From Aneurinibacillus sp. Ricciae_BoGa-3 (GTDB lineage: Bacteria > Bacillota > Bacilli > Aneurinibacillales > Aneurinibacillaceae): a DNA stretch of 64,000 nucleotides. A program made the translations under genes and the position numbers. Below are positions 28,825 to 38,146 of the stretch, in pieces; the stretch's first letter is position 1; every line of letters begins with the position of its first letter. The notes under the pieces were generated by a model, which was not told the origin of the DNA, ran no database searches, and was given only the letters and a program-made list of their open reading frames with translations. The DNA lies in the NCBI RefSeq assembly GCF_028421645.1, contig NZ_CP116887.1, forward strand, positions 2,172,001 to 2,236,000, given 5' to 3'.

Positions 28825-29688
28825 ATGAAACTCGCTTTAGACCCAACTATGTATACGAAATTGTCTTTGAAAGAAATGGTTGATAAAACGGCTGAATTAG
28901 GCTATGACTATATCGAACTATCGCCCCGTGAGGATTTTTGCCCCTTCTACAAATATCCAAAAGTAGATAAAGCGCAAATCAAAAACCTCAAGACATGGCT
29001 AAAAGACGCCGGGGTACAAATTTCATCCCTGCTGCCTCTCTACTACTGGGCAGGTCCGGATGAAGACCGCCGCCAGGCTGCGGTTAGAAACTGGAAGCGT
29101 GCCATTGAAGTTGCTGTAGAATTAGATGTTGATTTAATGAACAGTGAATTTAACGGATCAAAATATGATGCGGTTGTGTGCGAGGAAAAATTCATTAAAT
29201 CCATGGATGAGTTAATCCCGGTTTTCGAAAAAGAAGGGGTGAAATTGAACCTACAAGCACATCCATATGATTTTATCGAGACCAATCAAGGGGCTGTCGA
29301 TATGATCCGTGCACTTGATCGTTCATGGATCAATCTCGTTTATTCAACAGCGCACACCTTTTATTACGATGATGGAGTCGGCGATATTGCCCCAATGTTT
29401 GACTATGCAGGAGACCGCCTGACACATGTGTTATTTGCTGATACATTCAACCATAAAGCTGCCCAGGGACTGCGCTATATTGTCAATCCTCCGGGTGTCG
29501 AAGCTACCATTCACCAGCACTTGAATATTGGAGAAGGTGAAGTGGATTTCCATACCATCTTCAGGAAATTAAGAGAGATGGAATTTGATGGTATTGCGAC
29601 AAATTCCGTATTTGCCTGGATTGATAAAGCGGATGAATCTAGTAAATTCATGCTGCAAAAAATGAAAGATGGACTAGGCATTGAATAA
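28825..29688 (+). CDS. iolH: IolH-like sugar phosphate isomerase/epimerase
   Basis: Three ATGs stand in a row; that at 28825 has the best spacing to the CGGAGG, giving 287 residues. The protein is an AP-endonuclease-2-like TIM barrel with [23 protein letters not shown] and [13 protein letters not shown], the expected metal-binding His/Glu/Asp positions. Length and operon position match IolH. The biochemical role of IolH is poorly defined in any organism. Confidence 0.78.
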   Translation: MKLALDPTMYTKLSLKEMVDKTAELGYDYIELSPREDFCPFYKYPKVDKAQIKNLKTWLKDAGVQISSLLPLYYWAGPDEDRRQAAVRNWKRAIEVAVELDVDLMNSEFNGSKYDAVVCEEKFIKSMDELIPVFEKEGVKLNLQAHPYDFIETNQGAVDMIRALDRSWINLVYSTAHTFYYDDGVGDIAPMFDYAGDRLTHVLFADTFNHKAAQGLRYIVNPPGVEATIHQHLNIGEGEVDFHTIFRKLREMEFDGIATNSVFAWIDKADESSKFMLQKMKDGLGIE

Positions 29689-29708
29689 AAAAGAGTGGAG
29701 GAGTTACG

Positions 29709-30554
29709 ATGAAACTTTGTTTTAACCAGGCTACGACACTGGAAAACTCCAATCTGGCCAAAGATCTGGAGTTGTGCGACAAACAAGGATACGACTACAT
29801 TGAAATCCGCACCATGGATAAATTACCTGAGTATTTAAAAGAGAATTCTCTGGATCAACTGGCGGAATTCTTCCGCACACATCATATTAAGCCGCTGGCA
29901 TTCAACGCTTTAGTGTTTTTCAATAACCGCGACGAGGCCGGATACAAACAAATCATCAACGAATTCAAAGAAATGATGGAAGCAGCAAAGAAGCTGGGCG
30001 TCAAATATGTGGTGGCGGTGCCGCTCGTAACGCAGCAGAAAATTTTAAAACAACATATCAAGAGCAGTTGTGTACACGTCCTCAAAGAGCTATCCGATAT
30101 CGCACAGCCGTATGGAGTAAAAATTGCAGTGGAATTTGTGGGACATCCACAATGCACAGTCAATACATTTGGCCAGGCTTACGATATAGTCGAAACCGTT
30201 AATCGGGAGAATGTAGGATTAGTGCTCGATTGTTTTCACTTCCACGCCATGGGATCCGATTTGGAAGATCTAAAAAAAGCGGATGGGTCCAAAATCTTTA
30301 TTCTGCATATCGACGATACGGAGGATTTTCCCATCGGCTTTCTGACGGATGAAGATCGGGTATGGCCTGGGCTCGGTGCTATTGATTTAGACAGCATTTT
30401 GTCGACACTGAAGCAAATCGGATTCTCAGAAGTTGTCTCCGTTGAGTTATTCCGGCCGGAATACTATAAAATGGATGCTGAAGTAGCCATTAAAGTAGCA
30501 AAAGAAACAACGGTTAAAGTGGTATCCAAGCATTACGACCTACAGCCAATATAA
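29709..30554 (+). CDS. iolI: Inosose isomerase
   Basis: The protein has 281 residues. The sequence is strikingly close to B. subtilis IolI from the first residues (MKLCFNQATTLENSNL, YDYIEIRTMDKLPEYL) through the metal-binding EFVGHPQCTVN, DCFHFHAMGS and HIDDTEDFPIGFLTDEDRVWPG. IolI interconverts inosose isomers, allowing D-chiro-inositol products to enter the main route. TGGAGGAG precedes the ATG. Confidence 0.95.
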   Translation: MKLCFNQATTLENSNLAKDLELCDKQGYDYIEIRTMDKLPEYLKENSLDQLAEFFRTHHIKPLAFNALVFFNNRDEAGYKQIINEFKEMMEAAKKLGVKYVVAVPLVTQQKILKQHIKSSCVHVLKELSDIAQPYGVKIAVEFVGHPQCTVNTFGQAYDIVETVNRENVGLVLDCFHFHAMGSDLEDLKKADGSKIFILHIDDTEDFPIGFLTDEDRVWPGLGAIDLDSILSTLKQIGFSEVVSVELFRPEYYKMDAEVAIKVAKETTVKVVSKHYDLQPI

Positions 30555-30595
30555 GTGTAAGATAGATACGCTTTACGAATGGGAGGTGCATGTTA

Positions 30596-31450
30596 GTGTC
30601 TTTAATATCAATGAAAGACATGCTGCTTAAAGCGAAGGAAGGCAATTACGCTGTCGGCCAATACAATATCAATAATCTCGAATCGGCACAGGCTTTTTTG
30701 CAAGCCGCTGAAGAAGAGCGTGCACCAGTCATATTGGCTGCTTCTGACAGACTTGTCGATCATTTGGGGGGCTTTAAGACAATTGCTGCAATAGTTAAAG
30801 GCCTTCTAGAAGAAATGTCAATAACTGTTCCGGTTGTGCTGCATCTCGATCATGGAATGAGTTTTGAACGCTGTAAAAAGGCTATTGATGCCGGGTTTAC
30901 ATCGGTTATGTTCGACGGATCCCATTATCCCATTGTTAAGAATATTGCTATGACCAAACAGGTTGTTGACTATGCGCATCCAAGACAAGTATCTGTAGAA
31001 GCGGAAGTTGGAACAGTCGGAGGCATGGAAGATGGGCTGGTTGGCGGAATAAAATACGCCGACCCCAATGAATGTTTACGGATTGTAAAAGAAGCGGAGA
31101 TAGATGCTTTGGCGGCTGCCCTTGGTTCAGTTCACGGACCCTATCAGGGGGAACCCAAACTGGGCTTTGATGAGATGAAACGAATTTCTGAATTGACGGA
31201 TGTACCGCTTGTTCTTCATGGAGGCTCAGGAATACCTGATTATCAAATCCAGAAGGCGATTGAATTTGGGCACGCCAAAATTAATGTCAACACAGAATGC
31301 ATACAAGCCTGGGCGCAGGCGATTCGGGAAGTTTTGGCGACGGATGAGAAAGTATATGAGCCTCGGGCGATTATAACACCAGGTAAAGAGGCAATCGTAG
31401 CCACAGTCAAAAGCAAAATGAGAGAGTTTAAAACAAGCCAAAAAGCATAA
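30596..31450 (+). CDS. iolJ: 6-phospho-5-dehydro-2-deoxy-D-gluconate aldolase
   Basis: GGGAGG at 30581-30586 has a 9-base spacing to the GTG at 30596 and only 3 to an ATG at 30590, so GTG is the likelier start, giving 284 residues. It is a class II (zinc) aldolase: [11 protein letters not shown] with the zinc His residues, [22 protein letters not shown] and [10 protein letters not shown]. It splits the phosphorylated keto-deoxy-gluconate into dihydroxyacetone phosphate and malonic semialdehyde. No IolA to take up the semialdehyde is seen in the window. Confidence 0.93.
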   Translation: MSLISMKDMLLKAKEGNYAVGQYNINNLESAQAFLQAAEEERAPVILAASDRLVDHLGGFKTIAAIVKGLLEEMSITVPVVLHLDHGMSFERCKKAIDAGFTSVMFDGSHYPIVKNIAMTKQVVDYAHPRQVSVEAEVGTVGGMEDGLVGGIKYADPNECLRIVKEAEIDALAAALGSVHGPYQGEPKLGFDEMKRISELTDVPLVLHGGSGIPDYQIQKAIEFGHAKINVNTECIQAWAQAIREVLATDEKVYEPRAIITPGKEAIVATVKSKMREFKTSQKA

Positions 31451-31456
31451 GGGAAG

Positions 31457-31496
31457 AGGGCGTCCCCGTCGTAAACCTGTGGGCGCCCTTTTTTTA
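31457..31496 (+). terminator. Terminator of the iol operon
   Basis: AGGGCGTCC pairs with GGGCGCCCT with one wobble, followed by seven T. Confidence 0.9.
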
Positions 31497-31554
31497 CAAA
31501 ACGGCTTTTTAAAAGCTGTTTATTTCTTTACTTCTTGATAGGGAGGTAATTAAG

Positions 31555-31806
31555 ATGAATAAGGTTGGTGTGGTAACCGATATTCTAGGATACATGTCAT
31601 TTGAGGAAATGCTTGATACATGTGTCGAGTTGGGATTTGAAGCCAGTTGGTGGAAGGAATTTTTTACGGTTGTAAAAATGACTGGGTATGTAGGACCTGT
31701 CGTACTTGAAATGGAAGATTTGACTATGGAATCACTTACAGGTGTTAAAAAATCCATGAATGTTCTCAAAGAAGCTTTACCGAGAGATTTCCATAAAACA
31801 AGTTGA
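31555..31806 (+). pseudogene. Sugar phosphate isomerase remnant with large internal deletion
   Basis: The open frame has 83 codons behind a good GGGAGG. Residues 1-28 read like the N-terminal strand and helix of IolE/IolH-type TIM barrels (VGVVTDILGYMSFEEMLD, CVELGFE). From residue 30 it reads like their C-terminal end (SWWKEFFTVVKMTGYVGP, then VKKSMNVLKEALP), comparable to the end of the full-length relative at 57054. Roughly 220-230 central residues, including all metal ligands, are missing, with the frame kept. It cannot be an active enzyme. It still carries its own ribosome site. Confidence 0.7.
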
Positions 31807-31818
31807 AATTTTTATTCA

Positions 31819-31844
31819 ATTCCATTGTCGCCCACAATGGAATT
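31819..31844 (+). promoter_or_regulatory. Perfect inverted repeat upstream of an MFS gene
   Basis: AATTCCATTGT (31819-31829) and ACAATGGAATT (31834-31844) form an 11-base palindrome with a 4-base centre. No T run follows. It could be an operator for a dimeric regulator or a leader hairpin of the MFS gene at 31911. Confidence 0.5.
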
Positions 31845-31910
31845 ATTGAGAATTACCTGCCATCAAAACACCCTTATTGTGTTAGATTAGATAATACAGG
31901 AGGCAAATTA

Positions 31911-33101
31911 ATGGGTCTGGATCTAGCAAATAAGCGGATGAAAGTCATTTTTTATTTGGTGGTTACGCTATACTGGTTTTCGATGTATACATATGTTCCG
32001 ATTCTCTCTCCCTACGTTGAACATTTGGGCGGTTCCTTGTTTATGGTCGGGCTTGTAATAGGAAGCTATGGATTGACACAAATGTTATTGCGGATTCCTT
32101 TAGGCATCTGGTCGGATCGATTGGGCCGGCGAAAGGTGTTTATTCTGGCTGGCATTACATGCGCTGCCGTAAGCAGTGTAGGCCTGGCCCTAAGCCCGAA
32201 TGTCTGGTTGGTGCTTCTCTTCCGTTCATTAGCAGGTTGTGCGGCAGCCAGCTGGGTGTTATTTACAGTTCTTTTTGCCAGCTATTTTAGAGATCATGAA
32301 ACAGCGAAATCCATGGGCATTATCAGTTTTTACAACAGTATGGGTCAGCTGCTGGCGACTACGTCGGGTGGATTTTTAGTAGAATACCTCGGCTGGGCGG
32401 CTCCGTTCTATGTTGGAGCCGCTGGGGGTCTAATCGGTCTTTTTTTCGCAGTGCAGATTAAAGAAAATCCATTGCCCGCAAAGCGAGAAACAATAAAAAT
32501 AAAAAATTTGCTGCAGGTAGGGGAAAATCGACTGTTGCTGGGTGTGTCCGCTCTCGCCGTTCTTGTGCAAAGTGTTGTATTCACAACGATGTTTGGCTTT
32601 ATACCCCTGCACGCAGTAGCAATTGGTGTTTCAAAAGCGGATATAAGCATTCTTATGCTCCTTACGATGCTTCCAAACGCTGTAGCTGGATACATTAGCG
32701 GGTCCGTGATCGTACATCGTCTTGGGGAGCGGAGAAAGATTATTACTGGATTTGTTGTCGTTACCCTTTGCACAATCAGCATCCCTTTTACGCACCATTT
32801 TGTCTCGCTGGTCGCCACGCAAATGCTGAACGGGTTTGGTCAGGGCCTTTTGATGCCGATTTTGATGAGCCTTTCTATCCGGTCGATACCTGCAGAGCAG
32901 CGGGCAACCGCTATGGGTTTTTTCCAGTCTATCTATTCACTCGGTATGTTTGGGGGGCCCTTTATAGCAGGCTGGATCGGCAAATGGACTGGCCTAAATG
33001 GTGGTTTTTTGTTTGCCGGATTCATCAGCTTGATTGGCTCCATACTTTCCTGGTGGTGCATTCCGAATAGAGTAAAAGACAGAAAGGTGTTATCTAAATG
33101 A
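31911..33101 (+). CDS. MFS transporter, drug/metabolite efflux type
   Basis: The ATG at 31911 behind AGGAGG gives 396 residues; the frame is open further upstream, but there it overlaps the pseudogene and shows no membrane segment. Twelve membrane segments are present, with the loop motif IWSDRLGRRKVF between segments 2 and 3 and GFGQGLLMP in the second half. This looks like the 12-TM exporter-type MFS branch rather than the sugar porters. The substrate is unknown; the place between iol genes and the LacI regulator hints at a sugar or a toxic intermediate. Confidence 0.83.
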   Translation: MGLDLANKRMKVIFYLVVTLYWFSMYTYVPILSPYVEHLGGSLFMVGLVIGSYGLTQMLLRIPLGIWSDRLGRRKVFILAGITCAAVSSVGLALSPNVWLVLLFRSLAGCAAASWVLFTVLFASYFRDHETAKSMGIISFYNSMGQLLATTSGGFLVEYLGWAAPFYVGAAGGLIGLFFAVQIKENPLPAKRETIKIKNLLQVGENRLLLGVSALAVLVQSVVFTTMFGFIPLHAVAIGVSKADISILMLLTMLPNAVAGYISGSVIVHRLGERRKIITGFVVVTLCTISIPFTHHFVSLVATQMLNGFGQGLLMPILMSLSIRSIPAEQRATAMGFFQSIYSLGMFGGPFIAGWIGKWTGLNGGFLFAGFISLIGSILSWWCIPNRVKDRKVLSK

Positions 33102-33210
33102 CCGAACAAAGCGATATCGGTTGATTTTTGTGGGACAATTCACATAAACTTAATACGATTAGTTCTCTATCATGCAGTCCCATTCTTACATAAGTGAAAG
33201 TTGATGACAA

Positions 33211-34239
33211 ATGAAAATAACTATTTACGAAGTGGCTAAAAAGGCAGGAGTCTCTATCACGACTGTATCCAGGGTGATCAATAACACCGGCCGAATCAGC
33301 GAGAAGACAAAGAAAAAGGTTCTGCAAGTTATAGAGGAATTACAATTTCAGCCGAGTTTAGTAGCCTCAGCTTTAAGTGGAAAACGTACGCGTACGATCG
33401 GCCTCATTATTCCGGATGTAGCCAATCCTTTTTTTGCTGAAATCGCAAGAAGTGTAGAAGACCAGGGAAGAGATTTGGGCTTTAACATTTTAATGTGTAA
33501 TACAGATAACAATCCGGATATAGAAGAGGACTACCTTTCATTATTGCAGCAGAAAAGTGTAGATGGGATCATCATCGGAACGACCACCCAGAATTATTCC
33601 TTGCTCACGGAATTGCTAGAAAAAAAGTTTCCGATCGCATTTATCGCACAGGATATTCCGGAATTAATGATTGACGTTGTTTCAGTAGACGATTATTTAG
33701 GTGGATTTCTTGCCACCAGTCATTTGGCCTCACTGGGACATATACGAATTGCTGCTTTGGCTGGGACTATGACCCGGGCAAGTGAGAAATACCGGTACCA
33801 GGCTTATCGCCAGGTGTTAGATAATAATAAATTGGAACATGATGAAAACTTAATTTCATATGCAGATTACACGATAGCGGGCGGAAAAAAAGCAGCATTA
33901 AAACTCCTTGATTCTCCAGATAGTCCCACAGCAATATTTGCTTTTAACGATGCGATGGCTATTGGAGTATATCAAGCAGCGAAAGAATTAGGACTTATGA
34001 TTCCAGAGGATTTATCTGTTATTGGATTTGATAATACGATATTAACTGAAATTGTCGATCCGCCGCTCACCACCATTGCCCAACCTATACATGAAATGGG
34101 GCGTCAAGTGATGGATTTGCTGGTACAAGAAATAGAAGGTACCAAAAAGATGAAGCAGCGGATTATATTGCCGCCTGAATTAATTGTTCGTAATTCTACA
34201 ACCAGATCATCAAGTTCTGGTAATCTAGGGTTAAAATGA
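33211..34239 (+). CDS. LacI-family transcriptional regulator
   Basis: The protein has 342 residues. The N-terminal helix-turn-helix is IYEVAKKAGVSITTVSRVIN (4-23), followed by the hinge helix FQPSLVASALSG. The rest is a periplasmic-binding-type sensor (IGLIIPDVANPFFAEI, FAFNDAMAIG, IGFDNTILTEIVDPPLTTI). It is the only regulator gene in the inositol region and is a good candidate for binding the AAGCGCTT palindromes at 16141, 16247 and 21527, though these also resemble CcpA sites. The ribosome site is weak. The ligand is inferred to be an inositol-pathway sugar. Confidence 0.9.
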   Translation: MKITIYEVAKKAGVSITTVSRVINNTGRISEKTKKKVLQVIEELQFQPSLVASALSGKRTRTIGLIIPDVANPFFAEIARSVEDQGRDLGFNILMCNTDNNPDIEEDYLSLLQQKSVDGIIIGTTTQNYSLLTELLEKKFPIAFIAQDIPELMIDVVSVDDYLGGFLATSHLASLGHIRIAALAGTMTRASEKYRYQAYRQVLDNNKLEHDENLISYADYTIAGGKKAALKLLDSPDSPTAIFAFNDAMAIGVYQAAKELGLMIPEDLSVIGFDNTILTEIVDPPLTTIAQPIHEMGRQVMDLLVQEIEGTKKMKQRIILPPELIVRNSTTRSSSSGNLGLK

Positions 34240-34367
34240 GTATGGCAGCAGATACAGCATAAAAAGAGTTGAGTACATCCTTGTCGTGTAAAAGAAATCA
34301 TCCTGTATGCAATACTAGTTCCTCTCAATTACCAGCTTAACGCCAAGTGAAATTAATTAAATCCCCG

Positions 34368-34930
34368 TTACTCGCTGGAAGGTGCTTTGAACAGATGGTT
34401 TGGCAAACCACTTGCGAACATAATTAAGCTGTACACGTAAAAGAGCAGCCAGATCAGACCTAGAAAAATAAGTGTGAAACCGAATAGGAGTATCTGCAAG
34501 AACGTATTTTGGCCGGTAACAATAAACTGCGGAATAAAAGTAAAAAAGAAGATAACAGCTTTTGGATTAAGCAGGTTGGACAAAACACCTTGTAAAAAAC
34601 AGGACCTTTCCCGGTGTTCCGCAGAATCAGAAAGGGTTTGAGTGGCAGAATTGAGGAATTGATTGTCCCGGCCATGGCGTTATGTTTCTTTGAAAAGAGG
34701 GCTGATATCCCCATATACAACAAATAAACAGCTCCAGCGTATTTTACCATTTCAAAAAGAAACACGGATTTAGCAATAATAGCTGTTAGCCCCAAAACTG
34801 CCGCAAATGTATGTACGATAAGTCCTGAACAAATCCCCAAAGCATCTATTATTCTTACTCCTCGTTCCATTGAAGAACATGAATCGATTTTAAACGCTTT
34901 TGCCAATAAAGATAAAGAAACTGCTGGCAC
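34368..34930 (-). pseudogene. LysE/RhtB-family amino acid exporter, frameshifted
   Basis: Two overlapping minus-strand frames join to one LysE/RhtB-type protein. The upstream frame gives the middle part (IDALGICSGLIVHTFAAVLG and KYAGAVYLLYMGISALF). The downstream frame gives LQGVLSNLLNPKAVIFFFTF and the C-terminal membrane segments. The break lies at the six-A run at 34594-34599. The extreme N terminus also departs from the family before the IDALGI segment. The gene looks inactive unless the homopolymer is a sequencing error, which would not repair the N terminus. Confidence 0.75.
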
Positions 34931-35015
34931 TTTTTGAAACCATTCTATTAAATAGGTTTACTTACTTCGGAAAATTTATTATGATTTAAATATTTAATAG
35001 AAAGAAGGAATCATA

Positions 35016-36137
35016 TTGGCACAAAGTTCAAATCAATTACTTCAAAGTAAAAAATCGTTCTTTCGAGCAGATCAGGTAGGCAGCTTATTAAGATCGGAAC
35101 GAGTGAAAAAGGCTCGTCTGCAACGAGCGGCCGGTGAAATCACAGCGGAACAATTACGGTTGATTGAAAACGAAGAGATCACCCGTATTGTTGAAAAGCA
35201 AAAAGAGATCGGGCTGCAGGCCGTCACTGATGGCGAATTTCGCCGGGCATGGTGGCATTTTGACTTTCTTGAAAACCTTGATGGGGTGGAAGGCTATGAT
35301 AAAGAGAGCGGCATTCAATTTCACCAAACACAAACCAAGTCGCACTCCGTTAGGATCGTTAGCAAATTAGATTTCAAAAATCATCCGATGCTGGAAGATT
35401 ACAAGTTTTTACATAGCATTGCAGGTGAACATACTGCGAAGATGACCATTCCAAGTCCCAGCATGCTTCATTTCAGAGGCGAAATGAATAAGGCTGTTTA
35501 TGCCGACAAAGAAGAGTTTTTCTCCGATTTAGCCCGTACATACAAAAAAGCAATCCGGGCATTCTATGATGCCGGCTGCCGCTACCTCCAGCTGGACGAT
35601 ACATCCTGGGCTTATTTTTGCTCGGAAGAAGAAAGAGACCAGATCCGAGCTCGTGGATTGGATCCTGTTTACTTAAGCGCTTTGTATGCAAAAACGATAA
35701 ATGAAGCGGTTGCAGATCGCCCGGATGATCTAAGAATCACCATGCACATTTGCCGTGGCAATTTCCGTTCAACCTGGATTTCTTCAGGTGGTTATGAACC
35801 AGTTGCCGAAACGTTATTTGAGGGTCTCAATATTGACGGGTTCTTCCTGGAGTATGACAGTGATAGGGCTGGCGGTTTTGAACCCCTTCGTTTCGTAAAA
35901 CGCCCAGATCTGCAGATCGTGCTTGGACTTATCACATCGAAAGTTGGGGAACTAGAAAACCCGGATGATATAAAAAGACGTATTGATGAAGCTTCCCGTT
36001 TTGTGGACGTGAACCAATTAAGTCTCAGCCCGCAATGCGGTTTTGCATCAACAGAAGAAGGTAATTTGCTCACAGAAGAACAGCAGTGGGCTAAACTGCG
36101 GCATGTAATCGAAATTGCCCAGGATGTTTGGAAGTAA
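35016..36137 (+). CDS. yxjG: Cobalamin-independent methionine synthase-like protein (YxjG/YxjH type)
   Basis: The product has 373 residues from a TTG start at 35016, with AGAAGGA at a good distance. It corresponds to the catalytic C-terminal barrel of MetE, as in the short YxjG/YxjH proteins. The start FFRADQVGSLLR is the family hallmark. The zinc ligands are visible: His and Cys in ITMHICRGN, a Glu in FFLEYDSD and Cys in SPQCGF. It should transfer a methyl group to homocysteine or a related thiol, or demethylate S-methyl compounds. No S-box riboswitch is seen upstream, unlike in B. subtilis. A fragment of a second copy lies at 37063. Confidence 0.88.
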   Translation: MAQSSNQLLQSKKSFFRADQVGSLLRSERVKKARLQRAAGEITAEQLRLIENEEITRIVEKQKEIGLQAVTDGEFRRAWWHFDFLENLDGVEGYDKESGIQFHQTQTKSHSVRIVSKLDFKNHPMLEDYKFLHSIAGEHTAKMTIPSPSMLHFRGEMNKAVYADKEEFFSDLARTYKKAIRAFYDAGCRYLQLDDTSWAYFCSEEERDQIRARGLDPVYLSALYAKTINEAVADRPDDLRITMHICRGNFRSTWISSGGYEPVAETLFEGLNIDGFFLEYDSDRAGGFEPLRFVKRPDLQIVLGLITSKVGELENPDDIKRRIDEASRFVDVNQLSLSPQCGFASTEEGNLLTEEQQWAKLRHVIEIAQDVWK

Positions 36138-36157
36138 TTTTTTTAAATTGTACTCTT

Positions 36158-36185
36158 ATAAGCATCCAGTTCATTGGATGCTTAT
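36158..36185 (+). terminator. Stem-loop after yxjG
   Basis: ATAAGCATCCA (36158-36168) pairs with TGGATGCTTAT (36175-36185). The T-rich tail starts only about ten bases later, so it is a weak terminator. Confidence 0.5.
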
Positions 36186-36239
36186 TCGCGTTATAAGTTT
36201 TTCTATTATCGCATTTATTAGAGATGGAGAGTAAAGCCA

Positions 36240-37061
36240 ATGATTAATAAAGTTGATTCACTGGATAGCCTTGTTGCTATTGTGCCTGTCCTTACAGCAG
36301 CTGTTCCTGCGGATTTATCAATTGCTATTTGTGATTTGGAGAAGTTTATCGCCTATTTTCCGGGTAAAAATCTCGATTTAAGGATTGTCGCAGGCCAGCA
36401 GTTAAACCCGGATGAACCGCTCGCTCTTGCGTTAAGGGAAAACAAACGGCTTGAGTCAGAGGTGCCCGCTGATTTTTACGGATTTGAATTTGTTGGAACA
36501 GCCGTTCCTGTGCACGACAAAAAAAGTAAAGTCATTGGCGGAATCGCTATTCAAATGCGCAAGCAAACTGAGTTAAGAGCCATTGCAGATCAGATTTCCA
36601 TATCTTTAACACAGGCCAATGAACAAATTACGAATGTCGCGAATGGATCGGATTCACTAGCCAAGTTCACCCAGAATCTTCTGGTTCAATCTTATCAGGC
36701 TGGTGAAGATGTCAAAAGTACAGACGAGGTGTTATCGATTCTGAAAAGAATCGCGGATCAAACGAATTTGTTAGGCTTAAATGCAGCGATAGAAGCAGCG
36801 CGCGCCGGGGAAAAAGGCAGAGGATTTGAAGTAGTAGCCAGTGAAATTCGTAAGTTTTCAAAGGAAACGGTCCTATCGAGTGAAAAGATAAGTGAAACAT
36901 TAATTCATATCCAAAAAGCCACACAACAAATTTCAAGTTCCATCGAGCAAATAGCTACGATTGGTCAGGAGCAAGCAGCCTCAACGCAGCAGATTTCAAC
37001 GTTTATTGAAGAAATCCAAGATATGTCGAACAAACTCAATGAGTATGCGAAAAAATTATAA
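36240..37061 (+). CDS. Soluble methyl-accepting chemotaxis protein (YfmS-like)
   Basis: The protein has 273 residues and no membrane segment. Residues about 1-115 form a small cytoplasmic sensor domain ([28 protein letters not shown]). Residues about 130-273 are a long coiled coil with the conserved receptor hairpin tip [20 protein letters not shown], which binds CheA and CheW. The N-terminal wording resembles B. subtilis YfmS, a soluble chemoreceptor. GGAGAG precedes the ATG. A fragment of another gene is attached two bases after its stop. Confidence 0.85.
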   Translation: MINKVDSLDSLVAIVPVLTAAVPADLSIAICDLEKFIAYFPGKNLDLRIVAGQQLNPDEPLALALRENKRLESEVPADFYGFEFVGTAVPVHDKKSKVIGGIAIQMRKQTELRAIADQISISLTQANEQITNVANGSDSLAKFTQNLLVQSYQAGEDVKSTDEVLSILKRIADQTNLLGLNAAIEAARAGEKGRGFEVVASEIRKFSKETVLSSEKISETLIHIQKATQQISSSIEQIATIGQEQAASTQQISTFIEEIQDMSNKLNEYAKKL

Positions 37062-37062
37062 G

Positions 37063-37170
37063 AAAACGATAAATGAAGCGGTCGCAGATCATCCGGAAGA
37101 TCTGAGAATTACCATGCACATTTGCCGTGGAAATTTCCGTTCAACCTGGATTTCTTCAGGTGGTTATGAA
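37063..37170 (+). pseudogene. 108-base fragment of a second yxjG-type gene
   Basis: This stretch matches 35691-35798 inside yxjG with only seven differences, mostly in third codon positions, and keeps the protein reading INEAVADHPEDLRITMHICR. The changes look like protein-level divergence of a paralogue rather than a fresh copy. It begins two bases after the chemoreceptor stop and runs straight into a terminator, so most of the paralogue was deleted. Confidence 0.85.
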
Positions 37171-37200
37171 GCTGTTCCCTTAGGGGGATGGCTTTTTTTT
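37170..37200 (+). terminator. Terminator after the chemoreceptor gene
   Basis: AGCTGTTCCC (37170-37179) pairs with the following GGGGATGGCT using three wobble pairs, ending in eight T. It may originally have belonged to the lost yxjG copy. Confidence 0.7.
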
Positions 37201-37434
37201 ATGCTTCGTTGATAATGTGATTTTTAGGACAGATGCATAAAATACCATTTTATAATATGGAAGCATACCACATCAAAACATAACTTTTCCTTTCATGTTA
37301 TTCGTGTTCTATAGGAGGGATAGCACAAGTGGCTATAACAGCAAAATGGGCTCGAGGGACCGAAGGGAAAGATTCACCATGTCCGAATTCTCGGCCCTGA
37401 GCGGAAACAGACACAGGTTGAGATTTGTGAACTA

Positions 37435-37520
37435 CTCTCCATTAAAATGGAGAGCTTCTGCTGGGCAGACCGTATGGCCTGATTACAGATGACCAGCAGA
37501 ACTTTTCATGCTTCATCGAT
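37435..37520 (-). ncRNA. Possible omega RNA 3-prime scaffold of the IS605-type element
   Basis: In TnpB systems the guide RNA is made from the right end of the element, and the guide starts just past it. The terminal hairpin at 37435-37454 and the following GTAGTTCAC fit that layout on the minus strand, with the guide then reading into flanking sequence near 37426. The 5-prime limit is a guess. No functional TnpB remains in the window. Confidence 0.35.
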
Positions 37521-37654
37521 GCGTGCCTTACCGCCCAAAAGCGGAGTGGTCTGTTGTTCGCTATAGAACTCCCACGGTGCCGCAGCTCCAAGGTCTTATG
37601 GCATCTCCACATGCACACTCCGTCGTTCCAACGGTGAAAAATCCAATTGATCCA

Positions 37655-37966
37655 TTAGGCTCCGAGCTTTCGGAGTCCTTCCTTCAGATCTTTCGCCGTT
37701 TCCTGGAGGGCCGTGGAATCGACTTCAGAGAGAAACGGCATCCGCTTCTTCATCGCAGGCAGCATGCCTTTCTGTGTGCCGTACGTTACGCTATCCTTCC
37801 GGCGTGTCCATGCTTTGGAGCGCTGAGCCAAAAACATGTTGTACACAAACCTGCGGCAGCCAAAGGACTTATGGATCAACACTTCCTGCTCTTTGGTTGG
37901 ATAGAGTTGCACAACCAGTCCGAACGTTTGTTTATGTTCCTGCCTGGACCGTTTCTTCCGTCCCAT
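37655..37966 (-). pseudogene. tnpB: TnpB N-terminal fragment
   Basis: The frame encodes 103 residues from the ATG at 37966 with AAGGAGGG ahead of it. FGLVVQLYPTKEQEVLIHKS and CRRFVYNMFLAQRSKAW are the N-terminal domain signature of OrfB/TnpB proteins, which are normally about 360-400 residues. The RuvC-like nuclease and zinc-finger parts are gone, so it has no nuclease activity. The sequence between its end and the right end of the element (37460-37654) does not continue the protein in any frame I could follow. Confidence 0.8.
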
Positions 37967-38146
37967 CCTAAGCCCTCCTTTCTCCACCTCCAGTATAACA
38001 AGAACATACGTTTGGTTCAATATTTATTCTTGCGTAAGAAAAAGAAAAGAAGAGTGATTCATCTCCCCATTGAAATGCGGAGGATTCTTACTCATTTATC
38101 CTAAAACGGACGGCTACGTTCTTGGTGTGAATCCTCCGATTTCTTT

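Larger units (their letters stand above)
37424..38100 (-). mobile_element. IS200/IS605-type element with gutted tnpB
   Basis: Three parts are visible. At the left end (minus-strand upstream, 38056-38086) there is an imperfect hairpin around CTCCCCATTGAAATGCGGAG. Inside is the N-terminal piece of tnpB (37655-37966). At the right end is the hairpin CTCTCCATT/AATGGAGAG (37435-37454) followed on the minus strand by GTAGTTCAC, a form common at the 3-prime end of such elements. The two end hairpins resemble each other, as TnpA-mobilised elements require. No tnpA is present. About 75 percent of tnpB is missing. The preserved ends could still be mobilised by a TnpA encoded elsewhere. Limits are approximate. 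Confidence 0.7.

Noticed and set aside
34931-35015. Possible S-box riboswitch before yxjG
   Set aside because: The gap is short and AT-rich and shows none of the conserved S-box stems or kink-turn sequences.
37508-38104. 198-codon plus-strand frame
   Set aside because: It is antisense to the tnpB fragment, whose protein motifs are clear on the minus strand.
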